64,000 bases of DNA from assembly GCA_037044905.1 (NCBI GenBank), contig JBAOKB010000020.1, positions 434,001-498,000 of the forward strand, read 5' to 3'. Made by a program: the position numbers and the translations under genes. How positions within the stretch are numbered: position 1 is the stretch's first letter; each line of letters starts with the position of its first letter. Below, piece by piece: positions 31,043-42,628 of this stretch. The DNA comes from Hortaea werneckii. Its lineage: Eukaryota; Ascomycota; Dothideomycetes; Mycosphaerellales; Teratosphaeriaceae. The notes under the pieces were generated by a model. It searched no databases, was not told the DNA's origin, and worked only from the letters and a program-made list of their open reading frames with translations.

Positions 31043-31595
31043 ATGGCTAGCTCAACAACCGCGCTCGAGGTGCGGTCACTGTACCGCTCGCTCTACCGAC
31101 AAGCACGACAGTTCGCCGCATATAACTTCAGAGAGTACGCCAAGAGAAGAACAACGGATGCCTTCCGGGAGCACAAGGGCGAGAGCGATGCGCGGCGGAT
31201 ACAAGAGCTGATGCAGTATGGGCTGAAGGAGCTGCAAGTGCTGAAGGTACGTAGGCAGTGAGGAAGCACGGGGACTAGGACGCTCTGTGGAGAGTGTCTG
31301 TTAAGGCATTGTGATGGCTGCAACGCCCACAAAATACTCTGTCTTCAAAGATGAGAGTATCGAGGAGCTAGGCGTTAGAATGCATGCTAACAACCTTCCG
31401 CAGCGGCAAACGGTAGTAAGCCAGTTCTTCCAGCTCGACAGGCTGGTAGTAGAGGGCGGCAAGTCTGGCAAGCAGACAGGAAAGCAAGGAGATATCGTAC
31501 GACAGACGGAGCACGGGTATGTCTATGGAACACCCCTACCCTGTCCGAAGAAGGGAAAACCCAGCAAACGCTAACATGGTTGCAGGTGGGACTAA
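31043..31595 (+). CDS. ISD11: Isd11 (LYRM4), LYR-motif partner of the cysteine desulfurase Nfs1
   Basis: Small mitochondrial matrix protein that stabilises Nfs1 in iron-sulfur cluster assembly. Exons 31043-31246, 31404-31516 and 31586-31595 give 108 residues. The first intron is 157 bp, the second 69 bp; both have a GCTAAC branch point. The LYR motif lies in RSLYRSLYRQARQF near residue 12. Exon 2 encodes RQTVVSQFFQLDRLVVEGGKS. If the last intron is spliced the protein ends in EHGWD, the usual fungal ISD11 terminus; if not, it ends in a Lys/Pro-rich tail after 31574. The last exon therefore holds only 10 coding nucleotides including the stop. I start at ATG 31043, not the in-frame codon at 31019. 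Confidence 0.88.
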
Positions 31596-32182
31596 GCGCT
31601 CTTTTTTCCGAACTTCACTTTTCATCGTCAAAAGATACCAGCATTTGCCGGGGCACTTCCCCCGGGCTGTATAGTAAACGTGTAACAACAAGAAAAATGC
31701 GCCACTTAATGACTCAAAAAAAAAAAAAAATCATGGAATTGCAATTTCCACATCTACGAAATGACCTCGACAAAACCAGTGCTATCCTGGACTCTTCGTC
31801 TTGATTTGCACACGCACAGTCTTTGCAACGGCAGTTGTTCGTTCAAGCAATGAGGTAAATCCCTTCGTTCGAGAGATCTCATCGAGTGGCTGTACTTAAT
31901 CATGAGTTGGACATGCCCTCTTTCGAATTCCACAGACGGAAGGTTGTAGAGCATCTACAACTTTTGTAGCAGTAGTCAAATCCCAATCCGATTCGCTTCG
32001 CCGAAGTGGAAACTATTTCATGCAATGTCTATAAAAGTCTTGAGGCAATAAAAAGGCGGCTCAGTAGACGATAGACCTCAGCGCATGGGGAAGATCTTGG
32101 AACAGCGGGACTGGCAGTTTAACAGTAGTGATATACTGCATATACAAGTACACTTCGACCTTCAGGACTTCCAACCCATCCC
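31596..32182. other. Intergenic, convergent 3' ends, with an A-tract
   Basis: 587 bp between ISD11 and SLA2 stop codons. It contains a 14-15-nt A-run near 31716-31730. No gene-like ORF is supported. Confidence 0.4.
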
Positions 32183-35100
32183 TTAATCCTCCTCCTGATA
32201 AGAAATCTTGCGCATCTCGCCCAGCCGATGTCTCGCCGAACTGAGTGCGTTTTCCAGCTGCAGAATCTCGACCTAGACAACGCAAGTCAGTACTCAGACC
32301 CTCTGAACACAAGGTCGGGGGGGTTAAAAGAAAGCAAAGACATACCTGCTGCTCCATCTGCCTCACCTTGAAATCGTGCCCAGACAGCTTACTATAATCT
32401 ACATCCTCCTCTCCGTCCTTGCGTCCTTCGATAATACTCTGGACCTGCCTGACCAAGCTGCGGCAGGCATTCGTGACAGCTTTGCTGCTCTCTTCCAGCC
32501 TCTCCTGGGTCTTGGAGGCAAAGCTCGCCTTCACCCTAGAGGCAGCGACCAGCTGTGCCGTAGAAGCCGCGACGTCGTTGGATGCCACGATGAGCTGCTC
32601 GGGGCTGTTGCGACCGCTGATTACACCGTCGGCCGTTTCGATCAGCATGTTGGTCGACCGTGCTACGGCCTTTGCAGCGGAGATCAGGCCTTCGGTCCAG
32701 CGGTTGTTCTTCTTGTAAAATTGCGTTTTGCTCATACTGGTACCGCGGCCTTGCTGCACAATCTCTTGTTGTGACGCAGTAGCGGCTTTGATAAGCTGCG
32801 CAATTGCATTAGTGACAGCAATAGCTGCTTCGAGGATAGAGTCGTGGATCTTGAGCTCGTAGGTGCTGTACTGGTCTCTTGGCTTGTTCATAAGCTTGTT
32901 GAGACGCTCAGTTGCTGCATCAATAGCCTTGGCAGCGTTTGTCATTTCACGATCAACCAGCTCGCCAATGTCGCCAGATTGGTTGGTAAGCTTCGTCTTC
33001 GGAGCAAAAGCATCGGCAAGCTTGCTGAGCTGGTTGAGCGCTATCTGTACGTCGTTGTTCTTGTTGATAACGACGTCCGTCTTCTCTAGGTCCTCCAGGC
33101 CATCCAAGCGGTAGGACATAATCCCACGGAAGAAGTCAACGCTGCTGGATGCAGATCGTCGCGCCGCATTCACAAGCTGATCAGCCTTCTTATCATCGCT
33201 TGCAAATCTTGTCAGACCCTTGGTGTTAGACAGAACATCCGCAATGGCATTGGAGAATGCGTGCACCGTCCTGATGACCTCGGACTGATCGCTGTTCGGT
33301 CCATCCGCGATGAAACTGTTGAATGCCGTACTGAACTCCATGGCGTTACTCTGTGCCTTTTCAATCTGCGACAGCACGTAAGGCCCGCTTGCATTCTGGT
33401 TACCGGCTTGCATCGAAGAGTCTAGCTCGTATAACGCGTCGTCGACTCTTTGGACACCAGACTGCAAAACGGAGTCGATGATAGAATTGATACGTTTCAC
33501 GTTGTCTAGCAGCATGATGTCGATCTGCTCATCCATCGCTTTATCTCCCTGGCCGCCGTTTTGGCGCAACTCATTGAGCTCGAGCAGCGCCTCGTCCATC
33601 CCGGACTTGTAGATCTCGACTTCTTCCTCCTTCTCTTGTAGCTGCCGTTCAAGGTCTGAGCTTCCTTCGCCGAGCTTGAATTGTTGGTCGTCCAGCGCTC
33701 GCGTCTTGTTGCGCAGAGCCTCTTCCAGGTCAGCAATCTCGCGGTTGTGTCGAGACAGGAGCGCCGACAGTTCGCTGCCCTTGGCGCGGTCTGCATTTTC
33801 TGCCCGGTCAAGAGCCATGCGCAGCTCGCGCTTCAGTTTCTCAACCTCATCCTTGTGTCCACCAGTCGAGCGATCCTTCTCGTGCATAGCACGGTCACGC
33901 TCACGGATCATGTCCGCCAGCTCAAGGTTTTTTGTCTTCAGTTCCCGCTCCAGCTTTTCCCGCTTATCAATTGCTTCTTGCGCGCTGGCGGCCTTGAGTT
34001 GCACGCCCTTGAACTTCTGCAACAGCTCCAAATGTTCGTGTCGGAGCTGACTGTAGAGCTTCGCAAGAGCCTCATATTTCGTTCGCCAGGTGTTGACCTG
34101 TTCTTGCAGGGCGCGGATCTGGTCATCTCTGCTTCCTTGCTGCTGTTGGAAGTTGGCATTGAGCTGATTGAGCTCTCCTTCTAGAGCCTTCATCCGCTGG
34201 TCATATTGCTGAAGCATAAGCTGATCACGCTCGTATTGTGCCCTTGCGTTCAAGTTCTCACGCTCCAACTCAGCCATGCGCCCTTGTGTCTGCTCGGCAA
34301 ACTGTTGTCGCTGCAATTGCTCAAGTTGTAGTCTTTGCTGCTCAGCCTGCAGTCGCTGCTGCTCTTCGAACTCCCTTTGCCTAGCCATATCCTGAGCCTG
34401 TTGCTGCCGTTGTGCGTCTTCCCACTGTGCCTGCAGCCGGGCCTGTTCAGCTGCGTACTCTTCCTGTTGCCTCGCCTGCTCGTTCTTCCAGAACTCATTG
34501 ATCGGCTCGGGGTCTGCTGACTCCTGAACTGGAGGAGTCTTGGGCTTAGTGATCTCTGCATTCTTCGGTCGCGCAGGTAGTGCGGGCGCAGCTTCATCTT
34601 CCCCAATCAGATTCGGCGGGTCCTGTGGCAATTTCGGTATCGTAATGAGGGACGTTAGGTATCGGAGGTTCGAGCATTCGTAGTAAAAGCGCACAAGACG
34701 GTAGTGCTGCGCATCGTATCGTCCCCTCAGCGGACTCAAAGCTTCGTCGTCGCCGAGCGTGGTATGCATGGCTCGCAGCATGCTCGTGATGAACTTGTAG
34801 ATGCCGTAGCTCTCTGACACTAGCGGAACCAGCGCACTGATACGGCACTCGTTATTGTTGCCATTACGGAAGTGCGAGAAGATGAGCTTTTGGAACCCAT
34901 CAATCTGATCCTGCAAGGTCATGAGGTCCGAGATGGTCTCGTAGCCCTCGTTCGGGTCATTGATCGACTTCAGACTGATATACTCCTCGTATTCGAATGT
35001 GCCGTTGAACTCGGGATGATTACGGTGGAATCCTAGCTTGGAAACCAAGAAGAAGATGTATTCCTGGATCAGTGGACTGTATCCTCGCATGCCATGGTCC

Positions 35101-35435
35101 CCTGACATCCCGCCCACGCCCCTTGTTAGACTCTCGAGCCATGCTGTGTGCTGCTGCGCCTCTACCAATGCAACTGGGTGGCCTTCTTGTAGGACCTTGT
35201 GGACGGTGATGAGAGCCTTGAACGTCTGTACCTCATCGGCCTGGATAGGTGAGACCTTCATGCCATTCCAGAAGCTCTGGCTGCTTTTGTGGTCCCACGT
35301 GTACACGATACATGCCCGCACATGCTTCCGTTTCGGCGCCGTCTCCTCGATCGAAGTCGCTTTGCGGATATTGGTAGAAAGTTCGGTTTCTGTTTTACTC
35401 AGGTCTACGTTCCGGGTGGTCTGGTAGAGCGCCAT
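32183..35435 (-). CDS. SLA2: Sla2/End4 (HIP1R-type) endocytic adaptor
   Basis: Links clathrin-coated endocytic sites to actin. Exons 35435-32346 and 32272-32183 (intron 73 bp) give 1059 residues, as in other fungi. An N-terminal ANTH domain (ACIVYTWDHKSSQSFW, ITVHKVLQEGHP) binds phosphoinositides. A proline-containing linker and a Gln-rich region (about residues 350-430) follow. A long coiled coil to about residue 640 binds clathrin light chain and Pan1. The C-terminal THATCH/I-LWEQ domain (residues about 800-1030, LIKAATASQQEIV, TEGLISAAKAVA) binds F-actin. The terminal 30 residues, encoded by exon 2, form a helix ending in RKISYQEED. In ORF form the gene appears longer upstream, but MALYQTT is the first ATG. 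Confidence 0.93.
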
Positions 35436-36070
35436 GTTGGGCTCGGGGGTGGATGGAGACAAGGCAGTGTGCGACGGGCGAGACAAGAAATTTGCCCGGA
35501 GGTGTTTGAGTCTCTCAGGTCGACAATCAACGCCTTCCACGTAATTGCGACAAAAGTATTCAGAACATGTACGTGTTCCCCATCATCGTCAGACTGCCCG
35601 CAGGTGGCTTGAGCTGCGCCGGAAGCTTCGCAAGCAGCTTCCGTAGCCAGCTTGGCGTGACGACATGCTCACGCCTTAGGCAACAACATTTCTGACGACC
35701 CCGGCCGGGGCGGCAGTCTGGAGCTCGCCCACCCAGTGGCTGGTTGCAGCAATGGGTACGAAAGCCCTTGTTTCTCGTGAATTTGGTACGGAAAGTCGTT
35801 GGCATAATAGACAGGAAAGGCGACATGGTGGCGAACTGAGCGCCTTGAGACGGTGAACAACATATGGGTATAGAATTTTGAGCGTGTAAACAATCGTGGT
35901 TTTGCAGAGCTATGCTACCTCCCTGCGACCTCTGAACCGGACGCCTTGCTCTCAAGGAAGCTGCATGGGCAGCTGCAGCGGATGCATTTCGCACCCAACA
36001 GGGACGAATTACTTTTGGACATATCTTGCAATACCGTTGAATCTCACTAGTTTCTCCAGAAAGCACATGC
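35436..36070. other. Intergenic between RPS4 and SLA2
   Basis: 635 bp upstream of SLA2 and downstream of the eS4 gene, both minus-strand. It should hold the SLA2 promoter and the eS4 3' UTR. No other feature recognised. Confidence 0.4.
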
Positions 36071-37062
36071 TTACTGGCCAGCGAGAGCGTAGGCCCGTCT
36101 GCGGTCTCTCTCCTCAGCAATGCTGAGCTTGACACCCTTGCCCTTGGGCAGGGAGATCCAGGGCTTCTCCTGGCCGATGATGAAGACGTTGGCCTCGCGG
36201 GTGGCGAACTCGTTGTCGATGGCGTCCTTGATGTGGACGATGTTGAAACCACCGTCGTGGCGCTCACGGTGAGTGATGACACCAACACGACCCATGTTAC
36301 GACCACCAGTGGCCATGGCGATCACACCGGTGTCGAAGCGGATGAAGTCGACGATCTTGCCTAGGAGGTTGTCAGAACAAGCGACACAAAGCGTTCACAT
36401 GCTATACATACCGGTCGACAGGTCAACCTTGACGGTGTCGTTGACCCTGATGGACGGGTCTGGGTAGCGGATCCTACGTTATCCTCTCAGTATATGATTT
36501 TTCTCCAAAACTATGGTCCAACGTCTGATAGACGCTGCACCGCAAGCAGGGAAACTTACGTGCGAGCATCATGCGTAACCAAGAATGGAATGCCGCCCTT
36601 GCCCAGCTGGACACGCTTGACCTTGCCGAGCTTGTAGCCTGCCTCCTCTTCGGTGATACGGTGGACGGTGAAACGGCCCTTGGTGTCGTAGACAAGGCGG
36701 AAGTTCTCGCCAGTCTTCTCGATGGAGATCACGTCCATGAAACCGGCTGGGTAGGTGGGGTCGGTGCGCACTTTGCCGTCGACCTTGACCAGGCGCTGCA
36801 TGACGATCTGCTTGACCTCACGGCCATTGAGAGCGTATTTCAGACTGCGAAAAAATTTGTGTCAGTATACCCTTCCCGCCGATCTATCCAGGCCATTATC
36901 TCTGCGAGCATACCGGTTCCTGATGAACACAATCAAGGGCATGCAGTCCCTCAACTTGTGCGGACCCGGGGAGGCCTTGGGCGCGTAGGAACCGCTCAGC
37001 TTGTCGAGCAGCCAGTGCGATGGCGCTGAAAGGCGCTTCTGGTGCTTTCCGGGACCTCTCAT
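36071..37062 (-). CDS. RPS4: 40S ribosomal protein eS4 (Rps4)
   Basis: Structural protein of the small ribosomal subunit. Exons 37062-36914, 36844-36560, 36473-36412 and 36360-36071 are joined by introns of 69, 86 and 51 bp to give 261 residues, exactly the usual length. The N-terminus reads MRGPGKHQKRLSAP, followed by HWLLDKLSGSYAPK, the S4-like RNA-binding part (YALNGREVKQIVMQR), the KOW segment (TGVIAMATGGRNMGRVGVI) and the C-terminus ending in RRRAYALAGQ. The second residue is Arg where many relatives have Ala or Gly before it. Intron-rich structure is normal for fungal ribosomal protein genes. Confidence 0.95.
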
Positions 37063-37499
37063 TTTGGCGGTGTTGTCGTTGTCGAAGCGCTACGGCTGTG
37101 TTCGAAGAAGCACGCGAAGTTCTGGCTGCCAAATTGAAGCCGAATTCGCTAGCGTCGCAAAGTGCGCGGCCTTGGCGACAGCAAAGCTCCGACTGTATTG
37201 AAATCCTGAGGCACGAACATCCCACGTCGGCTGAGGGCCGGGGGGCCGCGCAGACAACATCCCGAACCCTCCCATCCATCTTGCCCAGCCCGAGGTTTCC
37301 AATGCTATCAGGACCGCAGATATTGCTGAAGAGTGCTATCGGTATTGATACGAGCACCGCTTCCTTGTACCAGATGAAGCTGTGCGTTCCTTAAAATCAA
37401 ACTAGCACGTAGAGCACAATTGATTGAGAGAAAACCACAGCAATAAAGCGAAAAATCAAAGGCCGAGTCGAGTCTGTGAATACCTATTATACAAGTCGA
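37063..37499. other. Intergenic upstream of RPS4
   Basis: 437 bp between the start of the eS4 gene and the stop of the mitochondrial carrier, both minus-strand; the ribosomal-protein promoter should be here. No certain motif recognised. Confidence 0.4.
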
Positions 37500-38899
37500 T
37501 CATACTAGCAGAATATCGTATCCGTCTTTATTGATCTTGACCACGTCGGAATTGTCACCAAACCTTCTTCTAATCACCTCGAACACAATTAATCCAGCAG
37601 CAGTGCTGGGTACTTGAGTGACCGTCCTGATCAAGAAATCGCGATAAAACCATCTTCTTAATCCGCCATCCTTTCTCGCGATCGCAAGGACCTGTTTCAA
37701 CGTCTTCCTGTAAGCGTTTGCGTACAGCTTCATTGCTCCAGCACGAGGCGAGACGTCCTTGCTTGCTTCACGTGGATGTGCATCGATCCAGGTTAGGCGG
37801 CCGTAATGAATTTCCTGCACACGACTTATGGGATATTGAATGATTGCCTGTACAACGGATGCGGCTACCCCAGCAAGACCCAGAAAAGTAGGCTCCAGCA
37901 TGTAATGTGGTCTTATCACAGGACTGCCGGCCATTCCAGACTGAGACTTAATGTTTTCTTGTTGTGCGCCAGTAAGCTTGCCATAGTGGCCGTAGTAGTT
38001 CGAGACGAAGCTGTAGAAAGCCTGCCCTTTGACGTATTCGAACGTCGCGAAAAATGCGGCCTGATTAAGTCAGTCTCAATTGTAAACGACATTCTGCTGA
38101 TCAAATTTGGTTGAAGCGTACATTACCGAAAGAATCGCGCAGAAACGACAACGTCCAGCCAGCAAAAATTCCACGTGCGCCTATTTCGGCTGTCTTGCGG
38201 TAGGCGTACTGCCACATCGTTGTGTACTTTTTATTCATCATGTCAGTAGCCTTGAAGCGGACTTGCAGAGCATCCATAGGTGCAGCCATCAGACTTTGGA
38301 TACTGCCAGCGATGAAGCCTGCAGCAAGAGTCTTGCTAGGTGGAGGCAAAGGGTCCACTCGTTTCGTTGGTCGTGCTGAAGGCTCATGAAGCTTGCCCAG
38401 CGTTTGAAGATAGGCCGTGTACAGCACCGCACCTACGACTGTATTTGCAAGCATAGGCGGCAGGACTTGGTTGGGTAGAAAGGACCATCCGTGACGTTGA
38501 ACGGCACTAGCGAGCAACGCTGGGGAAGTCATCCTCCATGTCCAGGCTTCTCCAGCTTGCACTCGAGGATTGATAGCCCGGGCATATCCCTTTCGAGAAG
38601 TCAGAGAGTATTTCAAATTGGGTATTGATTGATAGACGCACCATGTAACTATCATATCGTTAGCAGTTGCCATTTCAGCGGCTTTGTAGCCGACTTACTT
38701 ACTCTACTCTGGACCTGAAGAATGCTTTGATAGGCGCTCGAAAGTAGAATGCTAGGAACCGAGCGGTGAGCACACGCATAGTGGCTGCTCCGAAGCCCGT
38801 TGAAGCATTGTCATGGCGCTTTTTCTGAGGCTGCCCATCTGGTCTGAATCCTTCTCGTAGGATAGGCGGCAAAGGCGCTGCCGCCACATCATCGCTCAT
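37500..38899 (-). CDS. Divergent mitochondrial carrier-family protein with a 7-nt micro-exon
   Basis: SLC25-type membrane carrier, substrate unknown. Proposed exons: 38899-38703, 38648-38642 (7 nt), 38589-38122 and 38060-37500, total 410 residues. Introns are 54, 52 and 61 bp, all GT-AG with CTAAC/CTGAC-like branch points. The micro-exon TTACATG restores frame between FRSRV and GYARAINP, giving RVDYMGYARA. Carrier signatures are degenerate: APIKAFFRSRV for repeat 1, APMDALQVRF for repeat 2 and YPISRVQEIHYGR for repeat 3. Repeat 1 lacks the usual acidic residue. The odd signatures put it among atypical carriers, some of which sit in the outer membrane or peroxisome. It is divergent from the Gemin2-like gene across 259 bp. 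Confidence 0.8.
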
Positions 38900-39158
38900 C
38901 GTCGGAGGATCGCAATGCGACCGAATCGCTCATGCTTGCGGTCTGTAGCACATGAGCTCTCATCCGCTGCAAAGCATATCTCCGGTATGTATGCGAGTTC
39001 AAATGGAAAGTGTCGGGGGTCAAGCCGGAGAGCCCTTGGACGGCTTGACGGGGTTGGTGCGGCCTGTCCCATGACTTTTGCATCCGAGCGCGATTGAACA
39101 TCTACCTCGAGGTAGATCGCAAAGCGACTCTCGCATATCAATCGCTTCCGGATCCACC

Positions 39159-40562
39159 ATGACCAAGAGACGTAGGGAGCGTGACAGGCCAAAGTCAGGC
39201 CCTGAATCAATCTATAATCCCAACAAGCGCGTCCTTCTCAGCTATGGTTCCGATGAGGAGCAGGACGACGACAATGTAGAGCAACCAACAGGCACCGGAC
39301 ATCCAGGTGCAGTAGACGCGAATGTCGCAAACTATCAGATACCCTCGTACGACGACGAAGAAGACGACGAGCCCGTAAGTCAGGTCGCAGATGAAACAGC
39401 TGCTACAGTCAACGGCACCCCAGAGCTCGTAGCACAACAAGAGAAAGGTCGCTCAAATCGCAACGTTCGAAGGAACGAGCTCACAGGACAGATGCCAGCC
39501 ATAGGCTCGCTTTCGTATCAATGGGAGGAAGACGAAGATGGAGAAATCGACGACGACTATGATAGCACAGAAGAGGAAGCTATGGCATACCTGCGTGCAG
39601 TAAGGTAAGCTCAGATTCAGACCCATCGCTCAGCGCCTGTGCTTACTTTGGTAAAGGTTGGTCGGCTAACGGCCAAGGTAGGTCCGAACGACAGACTCTT
39701 CCCACCATATTGACTGCGCCGCAGGGCACAGAAAACGCAGAACTGTACCAAAATGGTCTAGGCGACACTAGAGGGCACCTCGCGGATGAAAGCTTCATTG
39801 CCCAACCATCGATTGGACCCAGCGTACCAGATACGACGGAGACTGCCATCGATGCGCAAGAAGCCTACATCAAATTGCTCAAACATCGGTTTCTTAACCA
39901 GCGTGAGGAGATGCACCGTCCTCCAAATCAAGGTGCCATTGCTTCGCTGGATGACGATCATCCCATTACTTGTCCCACGCATAGTCCAAAGGCACGAGCC
40001 GAGTGGGCACGTCTTCTTACTTCAACATCACCGCAGACGGCTCAAGTCAAGGCGATGGATCGGGATACCATTTACAGCATCCTGTCTATCGTACAAGAGA
40101 CTTATCTGAAGCGAAGCACAGAGATAGCCACTTGCACTGGAGCATGGATCTGGGCTTTAATAAGCAGATTGGATGACGTTGGCACCATGGACAATGACCA
40201 GGTCTCTTCACTTCGAGAGCTGGGCAAGAAGGCGGTCCTTGTGCAGCTATCCTTTAGGGACTCGGATGCAGCGCAGCAGCTTGAAGCTGTGGGAGCAGAC
40301 GAAAAGAAAGCTGCTTCCAACGAGAAAGACTTGAAGCCCGAAGTCGATTCTAAGAAGCGGGCAAATTCCAGCAATGGCAGCCGTATTGTCGAAGTCGAAG
40401 GGCATCCCGAAGTTCATGTCGATCTTTCAAGAGAGAACTACTCTCGCTACGCTTGACATGATAATCAATATTGTTGGGGATGTCTTTGGACAGCGGGATT
40501 TGCTGGAATTCCGTCATCAGTGGCAGCCTGAACAAGCCACGGGCGGAGCGGAGGCAAGCTGA
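39159..40562 (+). CDS. Gemin2/SIP1-like protein of the SMN complex, with an unresolved frame change
   Basis: SIP1 proteins bind Sm proteins and SMN during spliceosomal snRNP assembly. Exon 1 is 39159-39604, exon 2 starts at 39682 (intron 77 bp with CTAAC). The junction encodes AYLRAVRSERQTLP, the typical SIP1 core. The N-terminal part is acidic and disordered. The middle encodes WIWALISRLDDVGTM and SLRELGKKAVLVQLSF, matching the SIP1 helical domain. After about 40370 the expected C-terminus (TTLATLDMIINIVGDVFGQRDLLEFR) lies in another frame, ending at 40562, while the current frame stops at 40456. No strong splice donor explains this; a weak intron ending near 40433 or a one-base error are both possible. 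N-terminal ATG 39159 is the first in frame. Confidence 0.7.
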
Positions 40563-40870
40563 CAAACATGAGCTATTCTAACAATTTGAATGCACGCATG
40601 CAAATCTGTACAAGTATGTATAATATTAACATGATTTCTTTTGCCATTTTCCAGCCAGTAGCAGACCTTCCAAATTCAGATAGCTTTCCTAGTCTCCGCA
40701 CTAGCCGGCTTTGCCGCTCTTCGGCCAAGTATCGCAAACCTCAGTGAGTAACAGTCGATCGACCCAAAACATTACCAATAACCTTAGATGACACTGCAGA
40801 AGCCATTGGGAGATAAATAAACACAGTGCCGAATTTGCTTCCTTTCTGGTGAACACTCCTCATCCTCACC
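40563..40870. other. Intergenic, nothing recognised
   Basis: 308 bp between two co-directional genes. It should contain the promoter of the M20 amidohydrolase. No repeat or RNA gene seen. Confidence 0.4.
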
Positions 40871-42160
40871 ATGTCAGCCATCTCGGACTTAGTCCAGAAG
40901 CATCGACCAAACCTCGACCCGTATCAGGACCTATACAAACACTTCCACGCCAACCCGGAACTCTCCAACCAGGAGAAGGAAACCGCGGCTACAATCTGCA
41001 AGCACCTGAAGGAAACCATCTCCCCAGACTTCGACATCCGGCCCAACATCGGCGGCCACGGCATCGCAGCCCTCTACCACAACGGTCCAGGTCCTACCAT
41101 CTTACTCCGTGCCGACTTCGACGCTCTCCCTGTGCAGGAAAGAACTAACCTCCCGTATGCGTCGAAGAAGCGCATGCAAGATGCCGACGGGGTTGAGAAG
41201 CCCGTGATGCACGCCTGTGGGCACGACATGCACATTTCCTCCCTGCTCGCCGCGGCGGAGACGTTGGTCTCGGCTAGGGACAGCTGGTCGGGGACTCTAC
41301 TCCTCGCTTTCCAACCTGCGGAGGAGCGGGGTACGGGTGCGCAGGCGATGGTGGATGATGGGATGTACGATCCGAAGAAGCATGCTGTGCCCGTCCCCGA
41401 TATCTGTCTGGGTGGCCATGTTGTCCCCTGGCGATCTGGAGTGATCGGGTCCCGGAGGGGGTTGGTGGCTACGTCTGCGGACTCGATGCGCGTCACGTTA
41501 CATGGACGCGGTGGGCATGCGAGTATGCCGGACCGACTGATCGATCCTGTCGTCATGGCCGCCGGGGTCGTGATGAAGTTGCAGACCATTGTTTCCCGCG
41601 AGGTCGATCCGTGGGATACGGCGGTGGTCACAGTGGCGTCGATCCAAGCGGGAGATGCTGAGAATGTTGTCGTGGACGATGCGAGGATCGCTATTGATGT
41701 GCGGGCTACAAACCCTCAGGCAAGGGAGAAGGTCATGGCGAGTATCCAGCGTATTGTGAAAGCGGAGTGTATGGCGAGCAACGCTGTCAAGGAACCGACG
41801 TTCCAGATCACGCGGAACTTCCCTCTTACTGTCAACGACGATAGCGTCACGGAGAAGCTCGAAGGGAGTTTCAAGGCGCATTTCGGAGAGGGCAAGCACG
41901 CATATACATCCGAATGCGGCAAGCTATGTGGAAGCGAGGATTTCAGCATTCTCGGTACTTCGCAGGGGAAGCCATGTTGCTTCTTCATGTATGGGGGAGT
42001 AGATCACAACTTGTGGGATCATTGTGAAACGGAAGGGACGCTGAATGAGAAGATACCCATCAACCATTCCGGACTATTCGCGCCTGTCATCATGCCGACG
42101 TTGCAGACTGGGTGTGATGCGTATGCTGCTGGTGCGTTGACGTGGTTGATGAAGAAGTGA
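40871..42160 (+). CDS. M20 family amidohydrolase (M20D, hippurate/IAA-amino-acid hydrolase-like)
   Basis: Zinc-dependent hydrolase that releases amino acids from N-acyl or conjugated forms. Single exon, 429 residues, ATG 40871. It starts with a helix and HFHANPELSNQEKETA. The metal site is HACGHDMH (His114, Cys116, His118, Asp119). Catalytic acidic residues lie in FQPAEERGTGA, and the dimerisation-domain contact in LHGRGGHASMPDRLIDPV. The HACGHD form, with Cys, marks the M20D group (hippuricase, IAA-amino hydrolase, N-acetyl-diaminopimelate deacetylase). The C-terminal metal-binding region is SEDFSILG. Its neighbours are unrelated. Exact substrate is open; probably a cytosolic enzyme, as no signal peptide is seen. 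Confidence 0.92.
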   Translation: MSAISDLVQKHRPNLDPYQDLYKHFHANPELSNQEKETAATICKHLKETISPDFDIRPNIGGHGIAALYHNGPGPTILLRADFDALPVQERTNLPYASKKRMQDADGVEKPVMHACGHDMHISSLLAAAETLVSARDSWSGTLLLAFQPAEERGTGAQAMVDDGMYDPKKHAVPVPDICLGGHVVPWRSGVIGSRRGLVATSADSMRVTLHGRGGHASMPDRLIDPVVMAAGVVMKLQTIVSREVDPWDTAVVTVASIQAGDAENVVVDDARIAIDVRATNPQAREKVMASIQRIVKAECMASNAVKEPTFQITRNFPLTVNDDSVTEKLEGSFKAHFGEGKHAYTSECGKLCGSEDFSILGTSQGKPCCFFMYGGVDHNLWDHCETEGTLNEKIPINHSGLFAPVIMPTLQTGCDAYAAGALTWLMKK

Positions 42161-42628
42161 GAGGAAAGGGGGTGGTGGCAAAAGCTTGACTGGATAGGTA
42201 TGTAGTCTTACGATGATGATCACTAGTCCTAGGTAGTGTACATTAACCAACCGCATGGGTCTTGATCCAATCAGTGCCTTCCCAAACAGGTGTTGTGCTA
42301 CTCCAACATCATGCTATTAATGCTAGCTTTGGTGTGCAACTGATACGTTAATGCCGTGTAAACAAACCATCTTCGCCGACGCATCGCCCCATTCTTTGAC
42401 CCGTTAAAACTGCTTATGCCTTTGCCAGCTCCAAATCAAGCCCAAAGACCACGATGATCGACCTACGACTGCTTCCGCGGTCTTCCAGCTGCGCCGGCTG
42501 TCTCGTGGCTACGCGCCGTCATCGCACTACTAGAGCTGAGTCTGCGATGCCATTCGAACTAGATAGCATACCAGCACATCAGCATCCTTCATCATGAATA
42601 ATCGGTCTCTTGCGACTGCAGCGAACAC
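42161..42628. other. Intergenic, convergent 3' ends
   Basis: 468 bp between the stop codons of the amidohydrolase and the aquaporin. No gene, RNA or repeat recognised. Confidence 0.4.
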
